64,000 nucleotides of DNA from Paramoeba atlantica. Taxonomy: Eukaryota > Discosea. The notes under the pieces were generated by a model. The model was not told where the DNA came from. It made no database searches and worked only from the letters and a program-made list of their open reading frames with translations. The translations under genes and the position numbers were made by a program. Below, one piece after another: positions 20,531-30,612 of this stretch (position 1 is the stretch's first letter; every line of letters starts with the position of its first letter). Location of the stretch: positions 186,001 to 250,000 of the forward strand of contig CDRNVI010000063.1 in NCBI GenBank assembly GCA_977017575.1, written 5' to 3'.

Positions 20531-23500
20531 TTAAATGAGTTCTCCCGACGTTTTGTTGAAAACTTTCATATTTCCTAATGATTCACCAATCTGAATTTTT
20601 GTGAATAATGGAACTTTCAGATGCATTGTTTGTTCCATGCATACCGCAATTTCTGTTGCCATTGTAATAACGAATGGAGACACGACTGATTCAGCCGGAA
20701 ACGAGATCGACGCGACATTTTCTTCCTTTAGAGCCGCTTCCCAAGGATGCGAACTTTCATCTACTGCGCGTGCTTGGAGCTCCACCACACATTCGGATGC
20801 ACCTTGTTCGGGTACTAAAAACACGAGTTCATCATGAATCTGACCTACAACGCGTATGTCCCCCTTACATTTTCTTAAAATGAGCTCGTTTACTCTTACC
20901 ATTGCTGCTTTCACAAGGTCGGCCGCGGAACCCTGAACTACTGTGTTGATGGCTTGACGCTCTGCAGTGGTACGACGCGTGGGATCAGTTGCATTCATAT
21001 CAGGGAGAAGCCGCCATCGATGAAAAAATGTCCGCACGTGTCCCTTTTCCTGGGCGTGCTTCACTATGCGAGTCATGTAATTTGCAACCCCACAAAACAC
21101 GTCTCGGAAACGAGACAAAAACCGAGTGGCATCCTCAAGTTCCATGCCAGTTTGCTTCGAAAAGGCCTGTGGACCCATACCGTATATTATACCGTACGTA
21201 AGACGCTTGCCCACTTGACGCTCCTCCTGTGACACGGATTCTGGAGACTTATGGTAAATCATAGCTGCTATAGCGCAGTGTACATCTCCTCCGGCATGTA
21301 AGACTCCCAAGAGCTTTTCATCGCAACTGAGATGTGCCAGTACGCGAAGTTCGATTTGCTCGTAGTCAATCGTTACATATAGATACCCCCCAGGAGCACG
21401 AAAAGCACGCCGTACCATTTCCATAGAATCCGAAACTCGAGGTAAATTTTGAATATTCGGCTCCGCGCAAGAAATCCTTCCCGTGTCAGTCGCTTCTTGC
21501 AGAAAGTGAGGATGTAAGTAGTGAACAGTACGATCATCACTTTCCTTGTGTGCCACCGTGCACGTTACGAGTCCATCTACATACGTTTGTATAAGCTTTG
21601 CCTTTTTCCGGTATTGAATAATTACCTGTGGGAGCTCGTGAAGCTGTGCAAGTTCTCGAAGATGTTCCTCATTTGTGGAAATTTTTCCTCCTTTCGTAAC
21701 TGCAGCTCCTTCTGAAGGGAGCTTCAACTCATCAAAAAGAATGCGCCGTATCTCATCCGCACTTTGTAAGTTAAACGTTTTTCCTGCTAGAACATAGGCA
21801 CGCTCTTGCAAATGTGTCATATCATGTCTGACTTCGGAGGTGTTGCTGTGTAGATCTTTCACATCCAACATCATACCATTGATATGCATTTCACAACACA
21901 AGAAAGCAATCTTTCGTTCTATTTCGTTGTGAGCGAATAAGAGCCCATTTTCCCGAAGCTTCGCGGATAGTTGGCGGTGAATCTCCAAAGTCTTGACGAG
22001 CTGATCCCTAACGTCAGAAATATTTTCCTGCGAAAGCTTCTTTCGGCGCATGATTTTCTCTGTACTGCGCGCACTGGGTTCTCCTTCAGTCAAACATTGG
22101 ATCGAATGAAGATCTAAACCGGCGTGTTCGGGTCTCCAAAGCCATGCCATAAGTCGAATGTCGTCCACGGTTCGAGGGAAAAAGGTTTCTACATTTTGCA
22201 GATTTTGTCGCAGAAAATTCACCACTGGTGAACCGCTCTGCGTCGAATCTTCCTTCAATCGACGTCGCAAGTCTAGGAGTGGAAGATACACGGCACTGGC
22301 ATGGTAACATACGACTTGGATATTCGGATGACTGCATACTTCCAAGAGAAAATGTAGTATGGAGGCCGCGAATGCTATTTGATCTGATGCAGGTGAAGTG
22401 ATACAGTCACGTATGGGAAGAATGTAACATTTGTTCGAATAGGCCAATAATACGGTTTGCAGACGGTCAAAGGCTTCCCACGGATCAAGACCGTCTCCTA
22501 GGATTCGATCTTTCTTACCGCCATTGTGGTAATTAGATCCGTTGGCACTTAACGTGGCCAATGCTACAGTGCATGAAGTTGCTTCGTGTGCGGAATACGT
22601 TGAATCCTCTTTAAACTCTGTAAGGGGTTCGTTGCCAACTGTCATCTCTATAGTGGAAGGTGGTAAAATGATTCTTCTCAGTTCTTCGAACTCTGTCTTC
22701 GTGAGCTTGACGAGGTCATTGTGAAAGGTATCAGACACTTGGCCCAGTGATTTGTTGCTTGTACTGTTACCCGAAGTAAAATGCGAAACATCTGGGCCTG
22801 TATTCCCTGTGGGCGAACGTTCTTCGTAGGAATTAATGACGTTCAGTCCATTTTCCGTTTTGCGGTTTGTCGTGACGGACGGAGCAGAACTGGTAAGCTG
22901 ACCTTTGAATTCATTTGTAATTCTTTGCGGCAATATGCTTACCGATGAATCTGATTCACGTGCTTCTGTAGATTGAAGAGCCCGGGAAAAAGAATCAGAG
23001 GAATAGTTTTCTGGTTCGCTATCTACTGTTTTTGGGCTTCTAAAATTGGATAATACAGCATCCGATGATAGTGTATCAATGGGTGGTGTAGTATTCGTAG
23101 TTAAAATCAAAGAATCGGATCGCGTTAATTCTGAGACACGAGTCGCAATGTCTCCAGCCAAAAACACCCTTGAGCCAGAATTAATATTTTGTGGCGCCGT
23201 TTCTCTTGTATTCGTGGGAGGCTGGGGTACCCCGCGGGCTCGCTTGAAAGAAGAAGTGTTGTTCCCTTCCCGAGGCGACGCTCTGTTTTTCTTGTCCATG
23301 ATTGCATGCTTTTGTCGCAAGGCTTGGTTCCTGGCCGCGGTCGATGCGGCAATCGCCTCCTTGGTGTCTTCCACATGCTGTCGTAGTAAACTCTCTTCGG
23401 CTCGCTGCAAGCGATCAAGAATTGTTTCTTCTGTGTCTGTTTCCATTTTTAATGCGTCTTCGGTGGTTAGGTTTCGGACGGAGCTGAAATTATATTCACG

Positions 23501-23650
23501 TCTTGGCCCATGCATGGCAAGGTCCAAGGTACGCGCTTGGATAGGGTCTTGTCGCGTCAAATTCAATGCTTCTGTCACAGTTTGCTTTGCTATCAGTTCG
23601 GACACAGTTGGAATACCTGCATAGGGGTGAAAATGGCCTTCAGAATTCAT
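20531..23650 (-). CDS. family-A DNA polymerase, Pol theta/nu-like, no helicase domain
   Basis: The 1039-residue protein has a Ser/Thr-rich, probably disordered N-terminal third. A degenerate 3'-5' exonuclease-like region follows, without clear acidic metal ligands. The last 480 residues or so are a full polymerase A domain: TGRISCAEPNIQNLPR, motif A VTIDYEQIELRVLAHL, O-helix motif B KRLTYGIIYGMG, and motif C QIHDELVF. The sequence ATDTGRISCAEPN and the inserts resemble Pol theta and Pol nu more than bacterial Pol I. In trypanosomatids the Pol theta polymerase and helicase parts are separate genes, which fits. The role inferred is end-joining or translesion synthesis; a mitochondrial PolI-like role is the alternative. 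Upstream CTTATTTCTCAG and TTCTGTAG are plausible splice-acceptor contexts. Confidence 0.9.
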   Translation of the reverse strand: MNSEGHFHPYAGIPTVSELIAKQTVTEALNLTRQDPIQARTLDLAMHGPRREYNFSSVRNLTTEDALKMETDTEETILDRLQRAEESLLRQHVEDTKEAIAASTAARNQALRQKHAIMDKKNRASPREGNNTSSFKRARGVPQPPTNTRETAPQNINSGSRVFLAGDIATRVSELTRSDSLILTTNTTPPIDTLSSDAVLSNFRSPKTVDSEPENYSSDSFSRALQSTEARESDSSVSILPQRITNEFKGQLTSSAPSVTTNRKTENGLNVINSYEERSPTGNTGPDVSHFTSGNSTSNKSLGQVSDTFHNDLVKLTKTEFEELRRIILPPSTIEMTVGNEPLTEFKEDSTYSAHEATSCTVALATLSANGSNYHNGGKKDRILGDGLDPWEAFDRLQTVLLAYSNKCYILPIRDCITSPASDQIAFAASILHFLLEVCSHPNIQVVCYHASAVYLPLLDLRRRLKEDSTQSGSPVVNFLRQNLQNVETFFPRTVDDIRLMAWLWRPEHAGLDLHSIQCLTEGEPSARSTEKIMRRKKLSQENISDVRDQLVKTLEIHRQLSAKLRENGLLFAHNEIERKIAFLCCEMHINGMMLDVKDLHSNTSEVRHDMTHLQERAYVLAGKTFNLQSADEIRRILFDELKLPSEGAAVTKGGKISTNEEHLRELAQLHELPQVIIQYRKKAKLIQTYVDGLVTCTVAHKESDDRTVHYLHPHFLQEATDTGRISCAEPNIQNLPRVSDSMEMVRRAFRAPGGYLYVTIDYEQIELRVLAHLSCDEKLLGVLHAGGDVHCAIAAMIYHKSPESVSQEERQVGKRLTYGIIYGMGPQAFSKQTGMELEDATRFLSRFRDVFCGVANYMTRIVKHAQEKGHVRTFFHRWRLLPDMNATDPTRRTTAERQAINTVVQGSAADLVKAAMVRVNELILRKCKGDIRVVGQIHDELVFLVPEQGASECVVELQARAVDESSHPWEAALKEENVASISFPAESVVSPFVITMATEIAVCMEQTMHLKVPLFTKIQIGESLGNMKVFNKTSGELI

Positions 23651-23937
23651 GAGCTACAGAATAACAACTGAGAAATAAGGATAGTATTGCGGGTATTAAT
23701 GTACTTTTTAACGGCTATTATTGTATTTTTTTAGAACCTATACAATAGGTTCCAGGGTATAACCCTATAGTATAGGGTTTTTCACTACACGTTTCGCTAC
23801 AACTTGCCCGTAAGATAAAAGATAACTTTTACATGTAGCGTAACTTTGTCAAAGCACAGCCCAAAGAGATTGTCGCACAGTACATGTATTTGGTCTTGAC
23901 GCTTTCTGTGCCTACAGGAACTCCACAGTATCCCCAA

Positions 23938-24564
23938 CTAGTCTAAGAATACGTTATCTGGTAATATACAACGGGGCTTCACACATGTCCCTTTCAAATG
24001 TACTGCCTTTAGACTTTGCGGTAGGTTTCTTAAATCCACACTCCCCGCAAAGTCATTGCTACTCAGATCTATGTACTCGATGTGCTCGGGAAGCGAGTCG
24101 AAGTACACCGTTCCGAAAAATTCATTCTCTGCCAAATCCAACGTCACCAAGGCGGGAGGCAACGCCTTCCACGCCACCTGGCTACTAAAATCATTTTCGC
24201 GCAAATTTAGATAGGCCAGACCGCGAGGTAGGTGCTCGAACGGTACCTCCCCTGTGAGCTCATTAGGTTTGTCCTCGCGCGAGGCTAGGTTGATTTCCAT
24301 CACTGTGAAAGGGAGCCAATCCCACTCCAGGGGTCCCGCAAGGCCAAGCCCAACCCAGTGCAGCACTGTCACCACCCCCGGGGCACTGCAGTAGACTCCC
24401 TTCCATGAGCACCCGGAAGTTTGCTCGGACCAGTCAGGGTGGGTGGTACTGAGCGAGGCGGTGAATTTCGCCAGGGCGTACTCGAAGGGGAGGGACGCCT
24501 TGCTGACACGTCCGCGGCGCACGGATGAGCCGGAGGCATCGGACTGGGAGAATCGTAGAAGCAT
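23938..24564 (-). CDS. leucine-rich-repeat protein with cap domain, PSA-like family
   Basis: The 208-residue paralogue of the LRR genes at 2361 and 62195 shows the same cap (PDWSEQTSGCSWKGVYC), a VLHWVGLGLAGPLEWDWLP segment, and then repeats such as LPRGLAYLNLRENDF, LPPALVTLDLAENEF and LPEHIEYIDLSSNDF. It ends with a Cys pair (GTCVKPRC). No signal peptide is evident at the annotated Met. A long pyrimidine run (CCTTCCCCTTTTCCCCC) sits right before the ATG. Function is unknown; the related Leishmania proteins are surface-associated. Confidence 0.7.
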   Translation of the reverse strand: MLLRFSQSDASGSSVRRGRVSKASLPFEYALAKFTASLSTTHPDWSEQTSGCSWKGVYCSAPGVVTVLHWVGLGLAGPLEWDWLPFTVMEINLASREDKPNELTGEVPFEHLPRGLAYLNLRENDFSSQVAWKALPPALVTLDLAENEFFGTVYFDSLPEHIEYIDLSSNDFAGSVDLRNLPQSLKAVHLKGTCVKPRCILPDNVFLD

Positions 24565-24870
24565 GGGGGAAAAGGGGAAGGGGTGGGGCGGAGGGAAGAG
24601 GTAAAATAATCTAGTAGTTCAAGAATATCGAGGTTGATATTGGTGAAAGTAAATCCTACTTCGATTCTAAAATGCTATACACAACAAAATCTTAAATAGA
24701 AATTTACACTTTAAGTCTTGAAGTTTACTAAATTTTATGCCAGTTGTAAATTATTGCTTGCGCCTTTTCATAGTAAATGAAATGAACTTTACGCTCCTTC
24801 TTTGAGTCACATCTTACCAATTTTATTCTTTTACCACAATATCTTTCCTTCACTTCACCTTTCCCCCCAC

Positions 24871-25674
24871 TTAGGCGCGGACCAACGACCGGCTGGCCAA
24901 AAAGTCAGTGTACTCCTGGTACGGATCCTTCTGGTTCACCGTCTTCGGCCACAGATCCGGGGTTAGGAACCCGTACGTCTTCGTCAGTGCCTCGAACGTG
25001 GCCATGGCAAAGTTCCCCGTGGTCTTCGTCTTGCCCTCCGTCGAGGTGTACACATCCTGGATCCCCGCCAGCGTGAGAATCTTTTTCGAGACCGGTGGGG
25101 CGACGATTCCTGTCCCACGAGGGGCAGGAGTCAGCCGGACCCGCACGGAGCCACACTTCCCGGTCGCCTTGGTCGCAATCGTGTGCGGCTCCCCGAGCTT
25201 TGCTCCCCAGTACCCCCGGCGAACGGGGACCATGGCGAGTTTCGCATTGTTCGTTGCGGCACTGATCGCGATTCCTGTCTCCTTGGAGCACTTAGAGCCC
25301 AGCCCTACATGGCCGTTCTCATCTCCAACCACGACGTAGGCCTTGAAACGGTTACGCTGACCCGCACTGGTCGCTTTCTGCACGGGAAACATCGCAAGTA
25401 GCTCGTCTTTAAGGCTGGGAAAGAACCGATCCACAATCTCAGGCTCCTTGATGGGCAGCGAGTAGAGGTAGATCTCCTCAGGTTTTTGGATTTTGCCCTC
25501 CTGGACGAGTTTTCCGAGTTTCGTGGAGGGGCTCCAGCGCTCACCTCCGCCGCCACCTCCACGGCCACCTCGGGACATCCCCCCGCCCCGGCCCCCGGGA
25601 GCTCCACGACCGCCACGACCTCCGGGACCCCCACGGCCTCCTCTACCAGAGGATACCCCACCGCGATTCTCCAT
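24871..25674 (-). CDS. RPS2: 40S ribosomal protein uS5 (RPS2)
   Basis: The 267-residue protein has an N-terminal GGRGG repeat tail (residues 4-47), as in other eukaryotic RPS2. The S5 domains follow: [78 protein letters not shown] and [20 protein letters not shown]. Length is normal. It is part of the small ribosomal subunit near the mRNA entry site. The gene is GC-rich relative to its surroundings, as expected for high expression. Upstream TTTTTAAACGACTTAG is a plausible splice-acceptor context. Confidence 0.98.
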   Translation of the reverse strand: MENRGGVSSGRGGRGGPGGRGGRGAPGGRGGGMSRGGRGGGGGGERWSPSTKLGKLVQEGKIQKPEEIYLYSLPIKEPEIVDRFFPSLKDELLAMFPVQKATSAGQRNRFKAYVVVGDENGHVGLGSKCSKETGIAISAATNNAKLAMVPVRRGYWGAKLGEPHTIATKATGKCGSVRVRLTPAPRGTGIVAPPVSKKILTLAGIQDVYTSTEGKTKTTGNFAMATFEALTKTYGFLTPDLWPKTVNQKDPYQEYTDFLASRSLVRA

Positions 25675-25853
25675 GTTGGGTAGAATAGGTAGTGAGTGCG
25701 TAGAAATGCTAAGTCGTTTAAAAAGGTTGTGATAATAATAGAAAAGGTTTGTAATTTGTTTTTATAAGATTTGTGAAACGTAAAAATCGGACTTTGTTAT
25801 ATAACGTTTGCTCAAGGAGGGTAGGTAAATGTAGGTTGATTGATGGTTGATGT

Positions 25854-26072
25854 TCATGCGCTCGTTGGCGCAGAGATACAGCCCTTGATGCGACAGCCGA
25901 TATCATCGGCACAATCCGTATTGACGGATGTCGCACCAAGGGGGTTTAGCTCGGACTCTAAATAAGTAAGAGACTCTAAGTAAGAAGAGCTAGGAGTTTG
26001 TACAATGGATAGATTGATTGTGCCTAAAACAAAGAACAATGCTATTTTAGAATACATAAAAAGATATTTCAC
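25854..26072 (-). CDS. small putative secreted protein
   Basis: The 72-residue ORF starts with a convincing signal-peptide-like segment (MKYLFMYSKIALFFVLGTIN) and ends with a short mature part with three Cys (NTDCADDIGCRIKGC). It lies between uS5 and ALG2 in the sense of the gene cluster. No family is recognised. It could also be a chance ORF. Confidence 0.35.
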   Translation of the reverse strand: MKYLFMYSKIALFFVLGTINLSIVQTPSSSYLESLTYLESELNPLGATSVNTDCADDIGCRIKGCISAPTSA

Positions 26073-26420
26073 TAAACTATGCAGAAATTTATTAAGGGAT
26101 TGCGGTGAAAAACTCCTACTGAAACTATTCCAGTTAAGGAACCTACTGCTCTCTCATTTCTCAGTTAGAAATTATCAAGTCATGTGACTCAGTGAGACCA
26201 TAGCTAGGGGTCTCTATAGGACTAAATCTGACTAAAAGACAAATAATATGACGACAGACATCTTATAGATTAACGGAAAATGGTTAATGTACCTAATTTT
26301 ATGTACATTTCTATCTACGAAAAATGCATATCTCTACGAATATGCGCATGGCAAAACTGGACCTGAGTCCACATCAGTTGAAGTGCCGCGATTTCTACTC
26401 ATTTTACTACAACATACTTT

Positions 26421-28070
26421 TCATTTCAAAGGCCCTTTTTTTAAAAGAAAACAGATAGCGTGTTCAAACCGCACATAAAAGCTGTGCAGTGAGAATTGGG
26501 TTTTTGCTCTCATAGCGGCATGGTGCGTCATTACTCGTGTCCGGTGTGGGTCCTCCAGCAAGCCTGACACCGCAAAGGCAAACGCTTCTGGGTCGGGCGA
26601 GGTCAGAATCCCGCACTCACCTGATTGCCCAATCGACTCTTTCGGCCCTCCATTGTCGACGGCTACGACTGGCTTTCCCACTGTCATCGCCTCTAACGGG
26701 GCAATGCCAAAGTGCTCACTGACAGGAGTGTACAAGAACACTGAACAGTGCTGAAGTAACTCGAGCTTTTGCGATTCAGAAACCGAAGTAAGAAAATGTA
26801 CTCGATCGGGGAGATCGAGAGTTGATGCCAATTGTTTCAGTTCCGATAGACAATTGCGGTGGTGTCGTAGACGGACGTCATAACCACCGGCGAGCACAAG
26901 GGACATATTTCCATAGGACTCCTTCATGCCGTGAAGATGCCGAAGTGTCTCAATCGCAAGAGAGAGATTCTTTTGCGGATCAAAGCGGTTAAGAGAGAGA
27001 AGAAAAGGCTTCTTGATCTCCTCGCCATTCGCATTTTTGAGATGTAAAGACGTTAGGCCGCTACCATACTCTTCACGTACGTTGGCGAAACATGAAAAGA
27101 AACTCCGTGGACGAATACGAGAAACGGCACATGACTTTTGTGATTGGAGACGCTCGGGTATTATGGGTGGGTAGACTATGTCGGAGGCGTGTGATGGTGC
27201 GAATATTTTGGTGTCAGATTCTTTAATGTAGTTATCCAGTACTTTGTTTTGCTTTTCAAGTTTGTAACGCAGAGAGGGGAAAGTCTTCAAAGTAGCATAT
27301 CTCGTGAAATCACTGTTGAAGAGTATTAAATCTGCCCACCAAAGACTATATTCTTCTATTTTGTCGAACAGGAGACGATATGGACACTTCAGGCACTTAA
27401 AAAGGAGGCCACGATTGGTGACACCAGTAGAACCCATAGAGCATTTAGAAGGATCACATAACTTGTCAGGGAAGTGACAATAGAAAAGGATTGGAGTTCT
27501 AAACCTCGTCAGAATTTTCAAAAGAAGAATAGGCGTGCTGAGCTGATCAACGACGATGAGATCTGCGCGAGGAGAAAAAAGGCCAACATAAAGAGAGGCG
27601 TACATCAACCGTACTGTTGCGCAAAAAACGTGAGCAATACCAAATAAATTGCGAGGCAATAAAGACCCCACGACTCGAACTTCTACCTTATTGTTTGCGA
27701 TTGCACTCTCCAAGGTTGAGTTATCACTGTCCTTTTCTAAAGGATCATCTTTTGGCTCTTTCAAAGAGAGCGATGCGTTGCTATCCTTCAGTGTAGTCTC
27801 CGGGAAACACCGGTCACGTGCGTAATGAGTAGTATAAATAACCACGTTGTGTTTACCGTAGCATTGCAATCCCAATGCGGCGTCTACAACTAAACGCTCT
27901 GCACCACCCAAGCCTAAATCAGGATGAAGAAACGTAACGGAGAGCGGAAACTTCTCTGTGGAATAAGTCTTGCATCTTCGCAGATGGCGCAGATACCAGT
28001 AGTATACCAGAGACACGAGGAACACAAGAAAGCCCAGTCCCCATTGCAGAGAGACATTGCAGAACACCAT
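26421..28070 (-). CDS. ALG2: ALG2-type mannosyltransferase of N-glycan assembly
   Basis: The 549-residue GT-B glycosyltransferase of family 4 has an N-terminal membrane anchor (LGFLVFLVSLVYYWYL). The ALG2 signature HPDLGLGGAERLVVDAAL follows, then TTHYARDRCFPET, PILFYCHFPDKLC, LSLNRFDPQKNLSLAI and EHFGIAPLEAMTVGKPVVAV, with the EX7E-type motif beginning EHFGIAPLE. ALG2 adds the second and third mannoses to dolichol-linked oligosaccharide on the cytosolic face of the ER. It is longer than the yeast and human proteins because of inserts near residues 85-110 and 300-330. Upstream CTTTTATTTAG lies close to the start. Confidence 0.9.
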   Translation of the reverse strand: MVFCNVSLQWGLGFLVFLVSLVYYWYLRHLRRCKTYSTEKFPLSVTFLHPDLGLGGAERLVVDAALGLQCYGKHNVVIYTTHYARDRCFPETTLKDSNASLSLKEPKDDPLEKDSDNSTLESAIANNKVEVRVVGSLLPRNLFGIAHVFCATVRLMYASLYVGLFSPRADLIVVDQLSTPILLLKILTRFRTPILFYCHFPDKLCDPSKCSMGSTGVTNRGLLFKCLKCPYRLLFDKIEEYSLWWADLILFNSDFTRYATLKTFPSLRYKLEKQNKVLDNYIKESDTKIFAPSHASDIVYPPIIPERLQSQKSCAVSRIRPRSFFSCFANVREEYGSGLTSLHLKNANGEEIKKPFLLSLNRFDPQKNLSLAIETLRHLHGMKESYGNMSLVLAGGYDVRLRHHRNCLSELKQLASTLDLPDRVHFLTSVSESQKLELLQHCSVFLYTPVSEHFGIAPLEAMTVGKPVVAVDNGGPKESIGQSGECGILTSPDPEAFAFAVSGLLEDPHRTRVMTHHAAMRAKTQFSLHSFYVRFEHAICFLLKKGPLK

Positions 28071-28282
28071 TTCGGAAAGGGAGCTAAATAAAAGTACTGC
28101 TTGATTACTAGAAGATTACTAAAACTTACTAAAATATTTGTACGAATACATACATATGGAAACTTTGTAGACTTTCAAAAGTAATTGAAAGTGTTCAATT
28201 ATTAGATTAGAAATATTAATAGTCATCAATAAAAATCGCAATGGAAGAAGCCCAATTATGCAAGAAGTTATCCGCCACAACG

Positions 28283-29446
28283 CTATGCTATTAAGTCGGG
28301 AATGCGGTGCTGCATACCGTGTGCTACACACTCTAGTACCCACTGAAGATTGCCAAGCTCCATCTCCTTTAGACGGAGGTAGCTGTAGAAACTGCCATAA
28401 TGGAATTGTCTGGCGAAGCTACGGTGGTGTAGTGCCGCGAGTTGTACCCGGAGCTGTTGTTCCACCCGTGCTTGGAGACTGGTCGCGGACAAGGGGGAGA
28501 GCCCAAAATCGTTTTGGCTTTTGCCGTCCCTTGGCCTGCGAGAAAACTCGGCCAGGTCTGTATTCCCCAGCAATACGGCATACTCGGGAAATGGCTGCAA
28601 CACGTTCCGAAGTTCCCCCTCCGTACGTACACTGGCAATGCTCTCATGCAACGGGAGCAAGTGCCCCAGACAAGGAAACAGCTTGCGACGTTCCTCCGCA
28701 GGAAGCGCACTAGGGTGTGCCATGGCAGAAAGTGTCAACAAGATCACATTCTGGTCGGCTTCGAAGAAGAGAATTTCTTCCATCACCTCCGCTGTGGCGC
28801 CTCCTTGAGTCGCACAGTACGTCGCGAACTGCTCCGTCCAGCTACGCAACAGGGCGTAGTACAAATACTCAACAGAGCACTCGCGTAGGTCATGCACCGT
28901 GGTGTCGTGAAAGAACCGCCCGACGGGGGAATCACGGAGAACAATTTCAAACATCTCTTCCAGCGTCAGAGTTTCACTCTCAGTAAGTAGCGAGAGCCCC
29001 GGGAAGCGTCCCAAGGGGTGACACTGCTGCAGCAATTCCTGACGCGCAGTGGTAGTTTTCTCCGCGCCCCCGGTGTTGCGACCGTGAAGAAGGACTTTTA
29101 AAAGGTTGCGGAGCATGTAGTGGGCCGAGACAAAGTCCAAAAAGGCCCGCAGTTCCGGGCATGCCTCCTCGTAGATCGCGAGAAACTCATTGGTGAAGGC
29201 TTGCTCGAGTCCCTGATGAAGGATACGAGCGCTATTTTGGATCTCATCCTTCGCACCTGGCGGTGAGGATACTACGTCTTTAAATGCCGTTTGTGCACTG
29301 AGATACTGTTTGACATCGGAAACTGATTCGCACTGGGCTAGTGTGTGATAATCCGTGGATTTTAACAAGCTCGCGTATAGTCCGTGAAGATAAGCCTCTA
29401 TCGCTCCACTTTGAATGTTGTGTGTAAGAAGACCCGGCGAACTCAT
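28283..29446 (-). CDS. V-type proton ATPase subunit d (V0 sector)
   Basis: The 387-residue protein matches the V0 d subunit (Vma6/ATP6V0D): it has YLHGLYASLLKSTDYHTLAQ near the N-terminus and LRAFLDFVSAHYMLRNLLKV in the middle. The C-terminal QFHYGSFYSYLRLKEMELGN is the strongest family signature. Subunit d couples the central stalk to the proteolipid ring in vacuolar or acidocalcisome proton pumps. Length is a little above the usual 350. It stands alone on the same strand as its neighbours. Confidence 0.94.
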   Translation of the reverse strand: MSSPGLLTHNIQSGAIEAYLHGLYASLLKSTDYHTLAQCESVSDVKQYLSAQTAFKDVVSSPPGAKDEIQNSARILHQGLEQAFTNEFLAIYEEACPELRAFLDFVSAHYMLRNLLKVLLHGRNTGGAEKTTTARQELLQQCHPLGRFPGLSLLTESETLTLEEMFEIVLRDSPVGRFFHDTTVHDLRECSVEYLYYALLRSWTEQFATYCATQGGATAEVMEEILFFEADQNVILLTLSAMAHPSALPAEERRKLFPCLGHLLPLHESIASVRTEGELRNVLQPFPEYAVLLGNTDLAEFSRRPRDGKSQNDFGLSPLSATSLQARVEQQLRVQLAALHHRSFARQFHYGSFYSYLRLKEMELGNLQWVLECVAHGMQHRIPDLIA

Positions 29447-30162
29447 AAGTACCAGTAAAGTTTCTTAGCAAAATACATAAAACAATTACCGTGGTTTTTT
29501 GACATGATTGGTTATGTACTGTATGAAACGTTGCATTATAAATTACATATACATGTATGAAGCATACGTATACTGTAGCAATGTACTTTATTCAGAACTC
29601 AATGAAGTGACCCAAAGTGTAATCCCTGAGGCTACTATTCACCCCTTTACCAATATTCACGTCCCCGTAACGTTAAGGCCTGTACTATCTGCTCGTCCCC
29701 CTTCTGAATAATGAGTCCAGAATCGTTTAAATTAAATGATTTAATTTATGAACTATTAAATTAAACTATTAAATTACTGTGACCCCCCCTTTATACTTCG
29801 CTGGTCAGACCCCCCCTTTATAATTCGTTTTCCGCGTGCCCGTTACACGGTTTAGTGCGGAAGTATATTGTGGACAGCTACCGAACCATAGTTAATACGG
29901 ATGAGTGGCGTGGGTGTGAAGGACTGAGTGCGTTTCGTAATCATCGAACAGTCAATCACAGTAAAAGGTGAAAGAAGCGATTTGTTACAGAAGACGGTGT
30001 GCACACCAACAATGCTGAATCATGAAAGACTGCTGAATCATGAAAAACAATGCTAAATCAAGATGACACGTGAAACATGATACAACAATGCATGTCGTAA
30101 AGCGGAAGCGAGTATACAAGATGAAATCAATATATTTCGTAAAAAAGTGGTCCAAATAATAA

Positions 30163-30205
30163 TTTTGAAAGTGGGTACAATATTATATTGTACCCACTTT
30201 CAAAA
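30163..30205. repeat. perfect 43-base palindrome
   Basis: Arms of 21 bases beginning TTTTGAAAGTGGGTACAATA flank a single central T at 30184 without a mismatch. It lies 24 bases from the C-run terminus at 30229. Confidence 0.9.
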
Positions 30206-30228
30206 ATATTTTTTTCAAAAACTTATAT

Positions 30229-30324
30229 ACTGTGCCCCCCACTTATTTGTCACCCCTTTTTCGAAAAAAGGACAAATAAGTAGGGGGGGTGGAGCTATGA
30301 CAATTAAGTGGGGGGGATTACAGT
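30229..30324. repeat. C-run terminus with hairpin, paired with a G-run terminus
   Basis: ACTGTGCCCCCC is followed by ACTTATTTGTC, a loop containing TTTTTCGA, and the inverted GACAAATAAGT, then GGGGGGG, a second GACAATTAAGTGGGGGGG and ATTACAGT. The hairpin design matches those at 41202 and 50076. Confidence 0.8.
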
Positions 30325-30533
30325 TCGTGCATACTTCAAAAATATCTGCTTACGAATGTTCTTAGGTCAGCGTTAGTACCATCAGTAAGATAGCAGTGCC
30401 AGGGAAGACCACGAGGAGGTCCCGACCTTACTTCCCCGTTTTGGGTTGCGCCCAGAAGCAAGACCACTTTAATTTTGCAATAGTCAAAACTTTGCGATAG
30501 AGAAAAAAGGTTATGGTAGTGGTATCATACATG

Positions 30534-30612
30534 AAGCGAGTACGGTACTCGTGTACTCACCCGAGTAAGTACAGCGTGTAATCACTCGGAGTACCGTACT
30601 CGCTGTACTCGC
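30534..30612. repeat. inverted repeat of CGAGTACGGTACTCG units
   Basis: AAGCGAGTACGGTACTCGTG on the left pairs with GAGTACCGTACTCGCT and CTCGCTT on the right. Short inverted units repeated inside a larger inverted repeat resemble subterminal regions of hAT-like elements, but no partner end was found. Confidence 0.6.

Noticed and set aside
25854-25960. tRNA gene near GTTGGCGCAGAGATACAG
   Set aside because: One stretch resembles an A box, but no matching T arm or cloverleaf could be drawn. No tRNA or rRNA gene was found anywhere in the window.
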